Source of the DNA: Actinernus sp. WN-2022
Taxonomy: Eukaryota; Cnidaria; Anthozoa; Actiniaria; Actinernidae
Length of the DNA: 64,000 nt
Assembly (NCBI GenBank): GCA_030867875.1
Contig: JAOWCC010000019.1
Span: 81,062,861 to 81,126,860, forward strand
Direction: 5' to 3'
Numbering within the stretch: position 1 is the first letter of the stretch; every line of letters starts with the position of its first letter. Positions 1 through 9,639 of this stretch are shown piece after piece. Both the position numbers and the translations under genes were made by a program. The notes below the pieces were generated by a model that had not been told where the DNA came from, made no database searches, and saw only the letters and a program-made list of their open reading frames with translations.

Positions 1-11
1 AACCAGGAGCA

Positions 12-352
12 ATCGGCCCTGAATACATTCGAAGTTGAATGAAAAAAGTAATAAATATCTCGCAATATCTAAACCCCTTTGTAGCGTAAATAGTAAGAAC
101 AAACTACTCGTGATAGGCTCTAAACTGTCTTTATTATTTTCCTTTACAGTTAATAACTCATAAGATAATTGTATACAAAATCCACTGTGCGAAATTTTGC
201 TATTGTCCTTAGGGATTAACGATAACTGAAGATCCTATTGTGATGCAAATTCTTATCGAAAAACTGAACTAAATTACCATACGAATATAAACAAACTACT
301 CGGAACAAGATTTTATTGATTCAAACCATGATAAGCGACAAGATTTACAATG
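12..352. repeat. Left terminal inverted repeat of element A
   Basis: Matches the reverse complement of 7877-8229 nearly base for base, with a few short replaced patches near 200-290. The match starts at ATCGGCCCT (base 12) and stops at about 352. The outer 11 bases do not match, which marks the element edge. Confidence 0.88.
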
Positions 353-417
353 CAAATTTAGCCCCAAATGCACTCCACCGTGACCCAACGCTAACTGTTT
401 CCAGCTCTAATACAATG

Positions 418-996
418 TTAATACTTGTAAGGCTTCCGAATTCGCATTGATCGTCTGATCCGATCGGCTTTTAGATAAGGTCCAACACTTTCTTCGGCAT
501 CATCATCCAAATAATTATTGAGTTCCAAACGTCGGCGTTTTCTTCTTTTTCGTAGTGGGGAGAGTAGCTTTTTGGTTGACGAGTTCAAAGAAGACAAAGA
601 AATATTAGGGAATGGGGATTCGTAGGTTCTCTCTGAATTGGGCACTGTGGCTGGTTCAGACGAATCTAGGTGTAATTGTGGCGGTATGGTTGGTGAGCTC
701 AAAGAAATGTTCGTGGTTGGGGACTGATATACTTTTGCCGAATACGGCACTGTGGCTGGTTCAGCTGAATCGAGGTATACTTGTTGCGGTGTGATGGGTG
801 TATCGGCTATTTCTTGTTCTTGGGGTTGGGTTGCGATACCAGGTGAAAGAGTTGTAGGAGGTACAGGATATTGACTCATTTGGTGTTTATACCTCATAAA
901 GTTGTTTTGAAGCTGGACATAATTTATTGCTTTCTGGGTCTGACTGAGATCATTACGGTTTAATACCCTCTTCATATTATCCTTCAAGCTTTGCAT
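418..996 (-). CDS. Basic Pro/Ser-rich protein of element A, 192 aa
   Basis: Intact ORF from an ATG at 996. It reads as a short helical N-terminus (residues 1-40), a low-complexity Pro/Ser/Thr middle and a strongly basic C-terminus with the cluster RKRRKRRR near residues 150-157 and a terminal RIRRSMRIRK stretch. The middle contains two copies of a ~35-residue block built on LDS(A/S)EPATVP, the second a clear duplication of the first. Basic tails of this type suit nuclear import and DNA binding, so a core or DNA-condensing role is possible. It lies just inside the left TIR, downstream of the ATPase once the LINE is removed, and may share its transcript. I do not recognise a named family with certainty. 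Confidence 0.6.
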   Translation of the reverse strand: MQSLKDNMKRVLNRNDLSQTQKAINYVQLQNNFMRYKHQMSQYPVPPTTLSPGIATQPQEQEIADTPITPQQVYLDSAEPATVPYSAKVYQSPTTNISLSSPTIPPQLHLDSSEPATVPNSERTYESPFPNISLSSLNSSTKKLLSPLRKRRKRRRLELNNYLDDDAEESVGPYLKADRIRRSMRIRKPYKY

Positions 997-1449
997 TTTT
1001 TTGTACTTGCGGGGAAATTGTAAAGCTCTGCTGCTCGACGTACTTACGCAGTACGTTAGAAACGCTATCCTCGTTAGTTCAAGTTCAAGTTCAAGTTCAA
1101 GTTTATTTCACACTATGTATAATATTTACAATAAGGAGAGTAGATAAAAATGTATAAACAAAATAATTACATGGAATAAATTAAAAGATTCAAGTGTACA
1201 GTGGTCAAAGTAGCTAAAAGCTTTCGAGTTGGCCACTGCTTACATGCAGATAATAATTGAATAACTGAGCGTAATACATAGAATACATTAAATAAAGTAT
1301 TGATTAGAGTAATAAATTGAGCTTGAGAGGAACTACAATATGAGAAAACGAAAGAAAAAAAAATAAGGAGAAAAAAAGAAAACGAAAGAGAGGATTAGGA
1401 GGAGAAATAGTTATTGTGAGAAGGTTTATAACAAAGTAAAATGGTGCTC

Positions 1450-4400
1450 TTAAATTTGATGATTAAGCAGGTGAGCTTTATATTGTTTTTTGAAATTGTT
1501 TGTTTTTGTTAGGTGCTTTAGGCTAGTGGGTATAGTTTCCCAAATTTTCGTAGCAGTGTATTTAAAAGTAAATTTACCTAAGTTGGTTCTAATTTTAGGG
1601 GGGTAGAAATTTGTCCTAGCTGCATACCTGGTATTGTAATTATGTACATTTGTTACGGGTATTAGGAAATCGTGAAACACGGAGGGGATATCAGATGGAT
1701 TTTTGTATAGTTTATGTGTTAAGGTACAGATGTTCAACTTAACAATATTTTCAAATTTTAAAATGCTCAGAATTTGGTAATAAGGAGAAGCAGATTCTCT
1801 GTTGTTGGCAAAAAAGATACTTCGAATGCATTTATTTTGTTTGGTACATATTTTTGTTAAGTTGGTTGGGTATGTGTTTCCCCAGCTGATGGACCCATAG
1901 TTTAAATAGGGATATATAAGTGTATAATAAAGTTGTTTTAGCATTTGAAGACTGAGGTAATTCCGTAATTTGTAGAAAATTCCTACATTTTTGGCTATCT
2001 TGTTATTGATATGGGTGATTTGACTTTTCCAATTGAGGTATTCATCTAAGTATATTCCTAAATATTTAATGTTCTTTTTCCTTTCAATATTTAGAATATT
2101 CATTTGTGGGAGGGTCTTTCTCGGTGAAGTAATTAACATATAATTGGTCTTTTTCATGTTGACAGAAAGTTTGTTAATATTACAGTAACTGAGAACATGT
2201 TTTAATTCAGTATTCATAACTGTTTCAAGTTCCTTTGGATTTTTGCAAGAGTAAAATATATTGGCATCATCAGCAAAAATTCGGAAAGATAATTTCGTTG
2301 ATGAATTAGAGATATCATTTATGTATAGGTGAAATAATAATGGCCCAAGCGTTGATCCTTGAGGAATACCACAAACAAAACTTAAAGGGTTGGATTCAGT
2401 ATTTTCAATTTTTACATATTGGGTTCTATTCGAAAGATAGCTCCTGAACCAATCAAGTGGTTGTCCACGTATCCCATACTTATATAGTTTCTTTAACAAT
2501 ATACTATGATTAACGGTGTCGAATGCTTTAGAAAAGTCTAAGAAAAGGCCACAAGTTATAAGGTTTTTGTCTACTGATGATTTGAGATTATCAGTTATTT
2601 CTAAAATAGCTTGCTCAGTGGAATAACCTTTCCTAAATCCAAATTGATATTGGAAGAGTATATTATGTTTTTCTAAAAATAGGTTTAATTGGTTATAGAC
2701 AATCTTTTCTAGTGTTTTACTGAAGGGTGACAAAATTGCTATTGGTCTGTAGTTATTAGGGTCAGTTGCAATGCCATTTTTATAAATTGGAGTTACTCTA
2801 GAGACTTTAAGTATATTTGGGACTATACCTGATGAGATTGATTGATTATAAATGAAAGTAAAGGGTATGGCTAATAATCTACAAGCAATTTTTATTAGTT
2901 TGTTGGGGATATGTAATGATGCCTTTTTATCGTTTAATTCAGAGAATAGCTGGGATACATAGTCTTCAGTCACTGGAGACAGATAAAAGCTATGAGTGGG
3001 GGTATTTTTTATGTACTTTGTAGGATCATGATTATCAGTATTTTCAATTAAACTAGCTAAGGTTGGACCTACATTAACAAAATGGTGGTTAAATTGCTCT
3101 GCAATATCAGATTGTTTAGTGTAAGTCTTGTTATTGCGTATAATTCTGGATGGATAAGACTGTAGACCTTTTGATTTTCTTTTGATAAGTGTCCCGATAA
3201 GTTTCCATGTTTCCTTAAGGTTGTCTTTATAAAATTGGAAATGCTGATTATAATATTCATCTTTTGCTTTAGTTTTTATTCGATTAAGTAGATTTGAGTA
3301 TTGTTTGTAAGTTCTAACATTTGTTGAGTCATTTCCTAAAAAATATGAGTGGTACATCCTTTGTTTATGTTTGATTGATTTTAATAAGCCTTTTGTTAAC
3401 CATGGTTTTGCTAATTGTCTCATTTTATTTAGAGAAGCTTGTTTCATGGGGGCATGTTTGTCTACAGCTTGCCTAATTTTATTTATACACTCAGTAGTTA
3501 TTTCATGGAGGTCTTGGGAATTATTGTAAATGTCCGTCCAGTTAATTGAATGTAAGTCTTCCAGGTATTGGTCTTTATTAAACTTACTATAGTCCCTAAG
3601 GTATGTTTTAATCTTTTTTTCTATATATTGTAGTATTGCAGATGCAGAATACCGGTAGATGGTCTGATAAGTCAATCAGGGCAATGCCGGAAGTGATGTC
3701 ATTAATTGGTGTATTAGTGTAAATATGGTCAATTAAAGTAGATGAGTGGTCAGTAAGCCTAGTTGGTTTAGTTATTAGAGGTATAAGATTGTTAGAATAT
3801 AGCATATCTAAGTATTCTTCAGTTTTAGAATGTTCATTATACTTTAGAAAATCAATATTTACATCACCCATTACATAGACCTGATATTTCTGCTCATTTA
3901 ATTGTTTAATTATGTTTTCTAGTTCTAGTGTAAATTCTGATATATTACTAGCAGAAGGGTGCCTATAAATACATCCAACAATAATGTGTGGTTTTCCATT
4001 ATCTGTTATAATTTCAGACCAGCACGATTCTACTAATGGTATTGTAAATGTTAAATCTGGTCTATATATAGCTTTAAGGTTATCTGATATATAAAGACAT
4101 GTACCTCCAGCTGCAGTTTCTGAATCAGTGTGAAAAAAATTATAGTGGTGTATATCAGTATTTACTACAGTTTTGTTATTTAATTTTGTTTCAGATATGG
4201 CTAAAACATCAGGTCTAGCATCTAAGGAGTATAAGAGATCGTTAAGCAGAGTTAAATTTTTTGGTAGGCTCCGTATATTGCAATGAAATAGAGTGAGACT
4301 TTTCTTTTGGTTTATAGTTCTTAAATAATTGTTAAGTTTAGTAATGGAGTAATAATTAGAGTTTGGAGAAGTTAGCATAAAGTCGGAATCCTTATCATCA

Positions 4401-4567
4401 AATTTATCAGGATTTGGCATTATATTATAGAGATCAATATCCGTATTTGACAAATCGTAATACCAAGTTCCAGGTACAGCTTTAAATTCTGCATCAGATA
4501 AGTTTGAAAAGGGTAAGCACATAAGATCATTGTGATTATTTACATTCATCCTTGTTTTGTAGTGCAT
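1450..4567 (-). pseudogene. LINE ORF2: APE endonuclease plus reverse transcriptase, one frameshift
   Basis: The N-terminal frame (3608-4567, 319 aa) is an APE-like endonuclease. FHCNIRSL, AISETKLN, GDVNIDF, IDHIYTN and LSDHLPVF mark the metal and phosphate-binding blocks up to the catalytic SDH. The C-terminal frame (1450-3675, 741 aa) is a reverse transcriptase with GLFLDFSKAFDTVNH, GIPQGSTLGPLLF and the active site FADD, followed by the usual LINE thumb and C-terminal region. The two frames overlap by 68 bases, and conserved text passes from one to the other near 3640, so a single indel splits what should be one ~1,040-codon ORF. The copy is otherwise remarkably open, which suggests a fairly recent insertion. 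Confidence 0.88.
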
Positions 4568-4615
4568 CGTACAATTTCAAATTCAGGTCAGTCATTGATT
4601 CTTTACTTATCTCAG

Positions 4616-5458
4616 TTATGCATCCACCGGCTCTGAAGGATTAATAAATTCCTGGAACTCATCCTCAGATGTAAAGTGGAATATATTGGACGTTTCCGTC
4701 TCGCGTAGGTGGATTATTCCGTTAGTCGTCCACAGAAATTTAAAGTTGTTGTCTTTCTTGAATGCATGTATTTTCCCGAACAGCTTCTTTCTGTATCCGG
4801 TGAGTGATTCATTTATGTGGATCTTCGTGCCTTTTGGTATGCTCTTTCCGATCTCTTCATTTACCGACGGAAGCCAGGTTGTGCTTTTCCCTACGAGCAT
4901 CGAGCGGTTCTTGTATATTTCATCTCTTTTTGTTCGCCGTACGAACTTGACAATGAATCTATCTCTGACTTTCTTGGTCGGCGGGAGTCTATGCGCTATC
5001 GAGATATCTTCTTCGTGCAGATCGACATTTAGCAGCGAGCTTAGTTCGGTTACTAGCTTCGTAGGGTTGTCGATGGGGAGGATTGGGATCCCAGTAATTT
5101 CCAAGGAGTCACGTCTTGTGTATTGCTGCATGGCGTCCAAGGAGGCTGTATTGTTGTAAATTTCGTCTTGAGCGTTTGAGATTGACTGCTCTTGGGCTTT
5201 GATCTTGTTTTCTATGGCTTTTATTTCTTTCTTTGTAGACTGGGTAATATTCAGTAGTCCATCATATTTGTCTGTTACGAAGGACTGGGAAATTTCAACT
5301 TGCTGAAGTCGTTTGTTCATTGTGTCGAACTCGTGTTGAAGCCGTTGGCTTATCACGTTTATCTCTTCGCGGATTTCTTTCCTCAACTCAGGCAGCATTT
5401 CCTTTCTCCAAAAGTCTTTGAAAGACTTAATCGTTAGATTTTCATTTTCATCGGGCAT
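4616..5458 (-). CDS. LINE ORF1, coiled-coil RNA-binding protein, 280 aa
   Basis: Intact ORF starting at an ATG at 5458 and ending 48 bases before ORF2. Residues ~15-110 form a long heptad-rich coiled coil for multimerisation. The block from RRDSLEITGIP (near 115) through IAHRLP and FIVKFVRRTKRDEIY looks like the RRM-type RNA-binding domain of LINE ORF1 proteins, and a C-terminal domain with INESLT and KLFGKIHAFKK follows. Such proteins coat their own RNA as a trimeric chaperone. Length and order fit L2/CR1-type elements. Confidence 0.82.
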   Translation of the reverse strand: MPDENENLTIKSFKDFWRKEMLPELRKEIREEINVISQRLQHEFDTMNKRLQQVEISQSFVTDKYDGLLNITQSTKKEIKAIENKIKAQEQSISNAQDEIYNNTASLDAMQQYTRRDSLEITGIPILPIDNPTKLVTELSSLLNVDLHEEDISIAHRLPPTKKVRDRFIVKFVRRTKRDEIYKNRSMLVGKSTTWLPSVNEEIGKSIPKGTKIHINESLTGYRKKLFGKIHAFKKDNNFKFLWTTNGIIHLRETETSNIFHFTSEDEFQEFINPSEPVDA

Positions 5459-5556
5459 GATGTTATTAGTTAGTTGCTCAGTTATTCAATCCAAAAAGAA
5501 TAGTGTGATCTAGTCAGTCTTGCGACCGGCCGCCATGACAGTTCCGCCATGACAGT

Positions 5557-6402
5557 TCATGACAGTTCTGATATCTTAGATATCTCTTGTGGTTGTTGCT
5601 GTTCACTGGGTAAAACATTGGTCCTTAACCTACAGCCCTCGGGTGTATTTGGTTTTAAGTCGACAAACAAATAACCATAAGGTCTCCTAACAGCCTGTTC
5701 GTACTTGTTGAGAAAATACTCCGTCTGCCTGGGATACATTTGCTTGGCCAGTGTTAAAATTTGTAGTTTGTCACGTGGATTCTTAAACAGCACTAAGTAA
5801 TGACTGTTTAAACTGATGCTGCGATTGCCTTTACCCTGATGGAATAGGTTCTGTAAAATGTAGAAGACAATCAGATTCCGGTGATGAGATCCTTTGGTAA
5901 ACAGGTTGACAATTCTATTATCATTTCCCGTTTCAGTCATCTGGTCATCAATGACAATCAGGTTTCGTGCATGTACATCAAAGTAGTGATCTTGCTCGAT
6001 ATCAGGGGGGATTCCTTTCACAAATTCGATATCAGGTACCGTACTAAGGAGTGCTGTATACGCAGGCTGCCACTGTGAATAGCACCACACAATTCTCTGG
6101 GGTGGACGGGAAATTGTTTGATGGGCTTCTTCGAGTAACTTCTGTACCCAGACCGTTTTACCACATCCTGTCATACCAGCAACCATACAAGTAAACGGAT
6201 GAATGAGTTGAAAAGAGCTACAAATGCCCGTCGTACTTTGAAAACCATTGTTCTGTGATGAAATCGTGGTATGGAGTCCATTCGATAGAGCTTCAGTAGG
6301 ATGAAACTTATTTTGATGACGTTTTAAATCATATGGTCGGGAGAAGCCTCCATGACAACTAGGACAGAACAGTTTTTTTTGACATGTTGATGCTTCAAGA
6401 GA
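5557..6402 (-). CDS. A32-like genome-packaging ATPase with N-terminal C2H2 zinc finger (element A)
   Basis: The ATPase core begins at an ATG at 6186 and runs 209 aa. Walker A is GMTGCGKT just after the start and Walker B is LIVIDDQM. The order and spacing suit the FtsK/HerA-type packaging ATPases of Polintons, adintoviruses and NCLDVs (vaccinia A32 class), which pump DNA into capsids. The same frame stays open upstream to 6402. That extension holds a complete C2H2 finger (C-x2-C-x12-H-x4-H, bases ~6300-6366) whose text includes FCPSC and DLKRHQNKFH. The extended frame has no ATG and begins after an in-frame stop at 6403-6405, just upstream of a run of eight A, where another finger-like fragment continues in a second frame. 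The true N-terminus has therefore probably been lost to a frameshift. Confidence 0.75.
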   Translation of the reverse strand, partial: SLEASTCQKKLFCPSCHGGFSRPYDLKRHQNKFHPTEALSNGLHTTISSQNNGFQSTTGICSSFQLIHPFTCMVAGMTGCGKTVWVQKLLEEAHQTISRPPQRIVWCYSQWQPAYTALLSTVPDIEFVKGIPPDIEQDHYFDVHARNLIVIDDQMTETGNDNRIVNLFTKGSHHRNLIVFYILQNLFHQGKGNRSISLNSHYLVLFKNPRDKLQILTLAKQMYPRQTEYFLNKYEQAVRRPYGYLFVDLKPNTPEGCRLRTNVLPSEQQQPQEISKISELS

Positions 6403-6467
6403 TTAAATAAAATGAACTCCACGGCGCTGGTATACTCCCATTTATGCTAACAGTTCTGCCGCTTCCC

Positions 6468-6548
6468 GTCAACGCCCGCCGCCCGCCAACGCCCGTCAAC
6501 GCCCGCCGCCCGTCAACACCCGCCAACGCCCGCCGCCCGTCAACACCC
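6468..6548. repeat. GC-rich short tandem repeat in the divergent centre of element A
   Basis: Degenerate tandem units built on CGCCCGCCGCCCGTCAAC, about 18-21 bases each and ~4 copies. They lie between the divergent ATPase and pX-like genes and are much richer in G+C than the flanks. A regulatory or replication role is possible but unproven. Reading frames through it on both strands encode simple repeats and are not genes. Confidence 0.7.
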
Positions 6549-6565
6549 ATCGGTCGCCCTAGCGC

Positions 6566-6601
6566 TATAAATATCCTAGCGCATTCAAATCGTAGATCAG
6601 T
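6566..6601 (+). promoter_or_regulatory. TATA box and initiator of the pX-like gene
   Basis: TATAAATA at 6566-6573 is followed 31 bases later by TCAGT at 6597-6601, which matches a metazoan initiator. The ATG at 6609 lies about 10 bases downstream. Spacing fits an RNA polymerase II core promoter with a very short leader. Confidence 0.6.
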
Positions 6602-6608
6602 TTCAACC

Positions 6609-6929
6609 ATGTCTCATACAGTAAAGAGAAATCGTGGCTTTCTCCATCTCTTAGCTTCTTGCCCCGACCATCAACGTCAATTTCTCCTCGAAACGGCATC
6701 TACAGAACAAGTACATTCGCTCGTCCAAGCGACACATAATGTTGTTAGAGGATATGTACCTATCAGTGAGGAAGACAGGCGAAGACTAACTCCACACAGA
6801 GAATCTATTTATACACTCGTGGATCCAGAGGTTCCATTCAAAGAAAAGAAGCAACTACTAGTGCAAGAGGGAGGTGGATTTATTGAACATTTGTTAGCCC
6901 CTATTCTCACTGGGCTTCTGATGGTATAA
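6609..6929 (+). CDS. Adenovirus pX-like small basic/hydrophobic protein (element A), 106 aa
   Basis: The ATG at 6609 is chosen because it follows the TATA/initiator pair; the frame upstream of it only translates the GC repeat. The protein has a basic helical N-terminus, a central RGYVPISEEDRRRL stretch, a KEKKQLLVQ segment, a triple glycine at residues 88-90 and a hydrophobic C-terminus (IEHLLAPILTGLL). This layout, a basic helix, then Gly-Gly-Gly, then a hydrophobic tail, is what I recognise as the small pX-like core/membrane protein of Polinton and adintovirus relatives. QEGGG at 86-90 also fits the adenovirus maturation-protease consensus. The family assignment rests on pattern recognition, not a search. 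Confidence 0.6.
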   Translation: MSHTVKRNRGFLHLLASCPDHQRQFLLETASTEQVHSLVQATHNVVRGYVPISEEDRRRLTPHRESIYTLVDPEVPFKEKKQLLVQEGGGFIEHLLAPILTGLLMV

Positions 6930-6982
6930 ATAGGGGAGTCTTAGGTCTTTCAAGATCATTTGCTACTGAAGTCACTCCGGTG

Positions 6983-7828
6983 ATGAACATGAAGAGAAAC
7001 ATTGACACGGAAAGTGAAGAAAGTGACACATCGAATGATGAGAGTGAGGATGAAGAGGAACCAAGAATTAAAGATGTTTTGGATGATCTTCCGAGAGCCG
7101 TCTCCCATAAAGATGCTTCGGATTTATTGCACAGTATGGCCTCCTCTAAGGATATATTATTTTGGACGCTAAGAGGAGAATTGCTTCGTAGCAAGCGTAG
7201 AATTCCGGTGACGAATATAGCGGCCCTGGTAGAATATGTCTTACTTCCCTATAACAAGGATATGCTGAGACCTCGCGCTCTCAATACATTTCTTAAGAGG
7301 GTCTTGCTGAGCTAGGAATCAACAAAAGTCTAATTCACAACAAAAAGGTTTTGAGCGATCTTATCGAAAAAGAAAAAAACATACCAGCAAAAGGAGCCTG
7401 AAACTAGCAGCAGTGAGCAAGAACAGAGCGAAAATGAGAACGAGTCTCAGGAGAGTGACAATAACAGTGATGCCGAAAACCAAGATAGTACTATTGCAAA
7501 CGAGGAAGAACAGAGTAGTGATGAAGAGGACAGTGAAGATAACAACGAAAATAAAATCAATGCCTCTTGTGATCATTGTAACTCTACCAATGTTCACGTA
7601 ACGGGTGTTGTTGGCTGCCCCAAATGTCTATGGTATGATATTTTACTTGACCCGCTTGTTAAGAATGCCATCACCACATGTACCATTTGCGAGAATGAGT
7701 TTCCATTGACAACCAAGTCGGTTAAGAACATTTTGGTACGATGCCAACATTGTCAAACAGTACGGCATATTCATCCCAAAAGTAAAAAGAAAGCAACTTA
7801 TCACCCAACAAGTGACGATGAGGACTGA
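6983..7828 (+). pseudogene. Acidic protein with C-terminal double CxxC zinc motif (element A), two frameshifts
   Basis: Three consecutive open frames look like one gene. The first runs from the ATG at 6983 to 7315, with an acidic Ser/Glu tract then a helical block around ILFWTLRGELLRSKRRIPVT. Coherent text continues in the next frame from ~7298 to ~7375, then in another from ~7383 to a stop at 7826-7828. The last segment has no ATG. It starts with a Glu/Ser/Asn-rich tract and ends in a cysteine-rich domain with CDHC, CPKC, CTIC and CQHC, i.e. four CxxC pairs able to bind two zincs. The function is unknown. In element A it follows the pX-like gene by about 50 bases and ends just before the right TIR, so the two may share a transcript. 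Confidence 0.55.
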
Positions 7829-7876
7829 TTGTAAACAAACCTTAAATGCTAAAATACTCTTTAATTTGTTATGCCT

Positions 7877-8229
7877 CATTGTAAAACTTGTCGCTTATCA
7901 TGGTTTGAATCAATAAAATCTTGTTCCGAGTAGTTTGTTTATATTCGTATGGTAATTATTGTTCAGTTTTAGAGAATAATTTGCATCACAATAGGCTCTT
8001 CAGGTATCGTTAATCCCTAAGGACAATAGCAGAGTTGATGTAATGAGTCACAGTGGATTTTGTATACAATTATCTTATGAGTTATTAACTGTAAAGGAAA
8101 ATAATAAAGACAGTTTAGAGCCTATCACGAGTAGTTTGTTCTTACTATTTACGCTACAAAGGGGTTTAGATATTGCGAGGTATGTTTTATTTATTTTTTC
8201 ATTCAACTTCGAATGGATTCAGGGCCGAT
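7877..8229. repeat. Right terminal inverted repeat of element A
   Basis: Reverse complement of 12-352 with scattered substitutions; it ends at AGGGCCGAT. The short ORFs that run through it are not conserved in the left copy and are not genes. Confidence 0.88.
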
Positions 8230-8250
8230 CGGTTCTAGCTTTATAGCTGC

Positions 8251-8530
8251 TCCAAACAATAGGCTTTGCCCAAACATGCCTCCAAACAATAGGCTTTGCC
8301 CAAACATGCCCGAATAGATCGATGACCTCATCCAAAGGAACAATAGATATTCATGAGCGCGCCGCATTTTATTCATGAGAGCGCCGCATTTTATTCATGA
8401 GCGCCTTAAAAATTAGCATAGCGCCGCATTTTATTCATGAGCGCACCACTTTATTCATGAGCTCACCACTTTATTCATGAGCCCAAGACAAAAGATAATG
8501 AGAAACCACCGCACTTTATTCATGAGTCTA
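8251..8530. repeat. Two tandem repeat patches: exact 30-bp doublet and degenerate TTCATGAG repeats
   Basis: 8251-8280 and 8281-8310 are identical 30-base units. From ~8352 to 8530, about seven degenerate units of roughly 20-40 bases each contain TTTATTCATGAG followed by GC-rich text (GCGCCGC or GCACCAC). No coding content is seen. The block begins about 20 bases beyond the right TIR of element A. Confidence 0.75.
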
Positions 8531-8630
8531 AGACAATAGAACCGTGACGTCATTGAATTAATGAAAACGCACCAAAAATTAACATAACGTACCAAAAAAA
8601 CGGCTAATTCGGTGCCTCTCATACTACTTA

Positions 8631-9430
8631 TATAAGATCAAAATAGGGAAATTGCATAAACTTTATGTGTGAGCGAGCGGTTTGTATATAAGATCAAAAT
8701 AGGGAAATTGCATAAACTTTATGTGTGAGCGAGCGGTTTGTGTATAAGATCAAAATAGGGAAATTGCATAAACTTTATGTGTGAGCGAGCGGTTTGTATA
8801 TAAGATCAAAATAGGGAAATTGCATAAACTTTATGTGTGAGCGAGTGGTTTGTGTATAAGAAATCTGATTGTTTATATAGCTTTCAAAGGTCTTGGAAAA
8901 ATAATTATAGTTATTTTTATTGATCCAGTTGGAGATATGCTCCTTATAAGAGGTTTTATCGAGCAATACCCTCGAGCTCTACCTCGACGAGCTCCAGGCA
9001 TGGATACAACATTCGATAGAACAATTTTTTTTTTTAAACTCTCAGGACATGGATTATCGGCAATGCTCTCCACTCTCGACTGACATTCAAGCAAAAAACA
9101 TTCGTTTTTCGGCTTAGTATCCGCCATTTCTCTACCTATGTCGCCTCAAATTACTTACGATTTCGTTGACCTCCTATACTATTTATGTTTCCTCCACATC
9201 TGGGAGTTGTATGGCGACGTTTTCGTAGTATTGAGATTCTGCTTCATCTCCTTCAGCAAATTCTCTAACCCAATTTTCAAACATCCCTCGTCTCCGTCTT
9301 GGAGAATTGCTGACCGAGGCATGCAGACCAATGTTGCCATAGAAATATAGTTGAGTGACATCCACCAAATTGACGTTTTCCGTTGGAAATTCAATTTCGA
9401 ACCTGCACGTGTTATTGAGAACGAGTGTAA
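8631..9430. mobile_element. Copy 1 of a dispersed repeat with a 56-bp satellite head
   Basis: Four tandem 56-base units (TATAAGATCAAAATAGGGAA...) occupy 8631-8855. They are followed by unique text that recurs, with indels, at 42290-42784 behind seven units of the same satellite. The right end (9399-9430) is the same ~31-base terminal sequence that flanks the second copy on both sides; the left terminus is missing here. It is therefore a truncated copy of the TIR element at 41687-42784. Two minus-strand reading frames (8873-9127, starting in a good ATGGCGG context, and 9183-9608, ~141 codons) are partly preserved. I cannot assign either to a family. Confidence 0.65.
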
Positions 9431-9639
9431 ACACATTGCAAAACGAAATTAAAACATTCCAAAGTATACATCCTAGCATATCCATGCGATGTACTTCATT
9501 CGAAAGATTTTGACTTGAACTTAGACGACCAAATTCGCATTTTACCGGATCAAAGCTCCAGGAAGGTGAAACGCTATTGTCTTGGAATGCTTTGTTTTCG
9601 TTCTGCAATGTGATTGGTCAGTCTCGTTGTCTACCGCCT

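Larger units (their letters stand above)
1078..5535 (-). mobile_element. L2/CR1-type LINE inserted in element A
   Basis: Minus-strand non-LTR retrotransposon with ORF1 (4616-5458), an APE-type endonuclease and a reverse transcriptase in order. It has a 3' UTR of ~370 bases and ends at 1078 in four copies of a hexamer (TTCAAG on the plus strand), the microsatellite-type 3' end usual for L2/CR1 relatives. The 5' edge is not sharp; it lies between 5460 and the ATPase stop at 5557. No clear target-site duplication could be set. It interrupts the two minus-strand genes of element A, so it inserted after that element had settled. Confidence 0.82.
12..8229. mobile_element. Element A: integrated virus-like / Polinton-like element with long TIRs
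   Basis: The first ~345 bases and bases 7877-8229 are inverted copies of each other at roughly 90% identity by eye, so the whole interval is bounded like a transposon or integrated linear virus. Subtracting the LINE at 1078-~5535 leaves about 3.8 kb with four genes. Two are on the minus strand (ATPase, then a basic protein) and two on the plus strand (pX-like, then an acidic zinc protein), diverging from a GC-rich centre near 6.5 kb. The gene types match midsize eukaryotic dsDNA viruses (Polinton/adintovirus relatives). No capsid, protease, polymerase or integrase is visible. No convincing target-site duplication was found; the left edge lies almost at the window start. Confidence 0.75.

Noticed and set aside
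6395..6610. Minus-strand frame with repeated GVDGRRAL peptides
   Set aside because: It is the reverse reading of the GC-rich tandem repeat and overlaps the promoter of the pX-like gene.
1..8229. Idea that element A and element B are two halves of one virus
   Set aside because: They share no gene, promoter motif or terminal sequence, and A is closed by its own TIRs at both ends.
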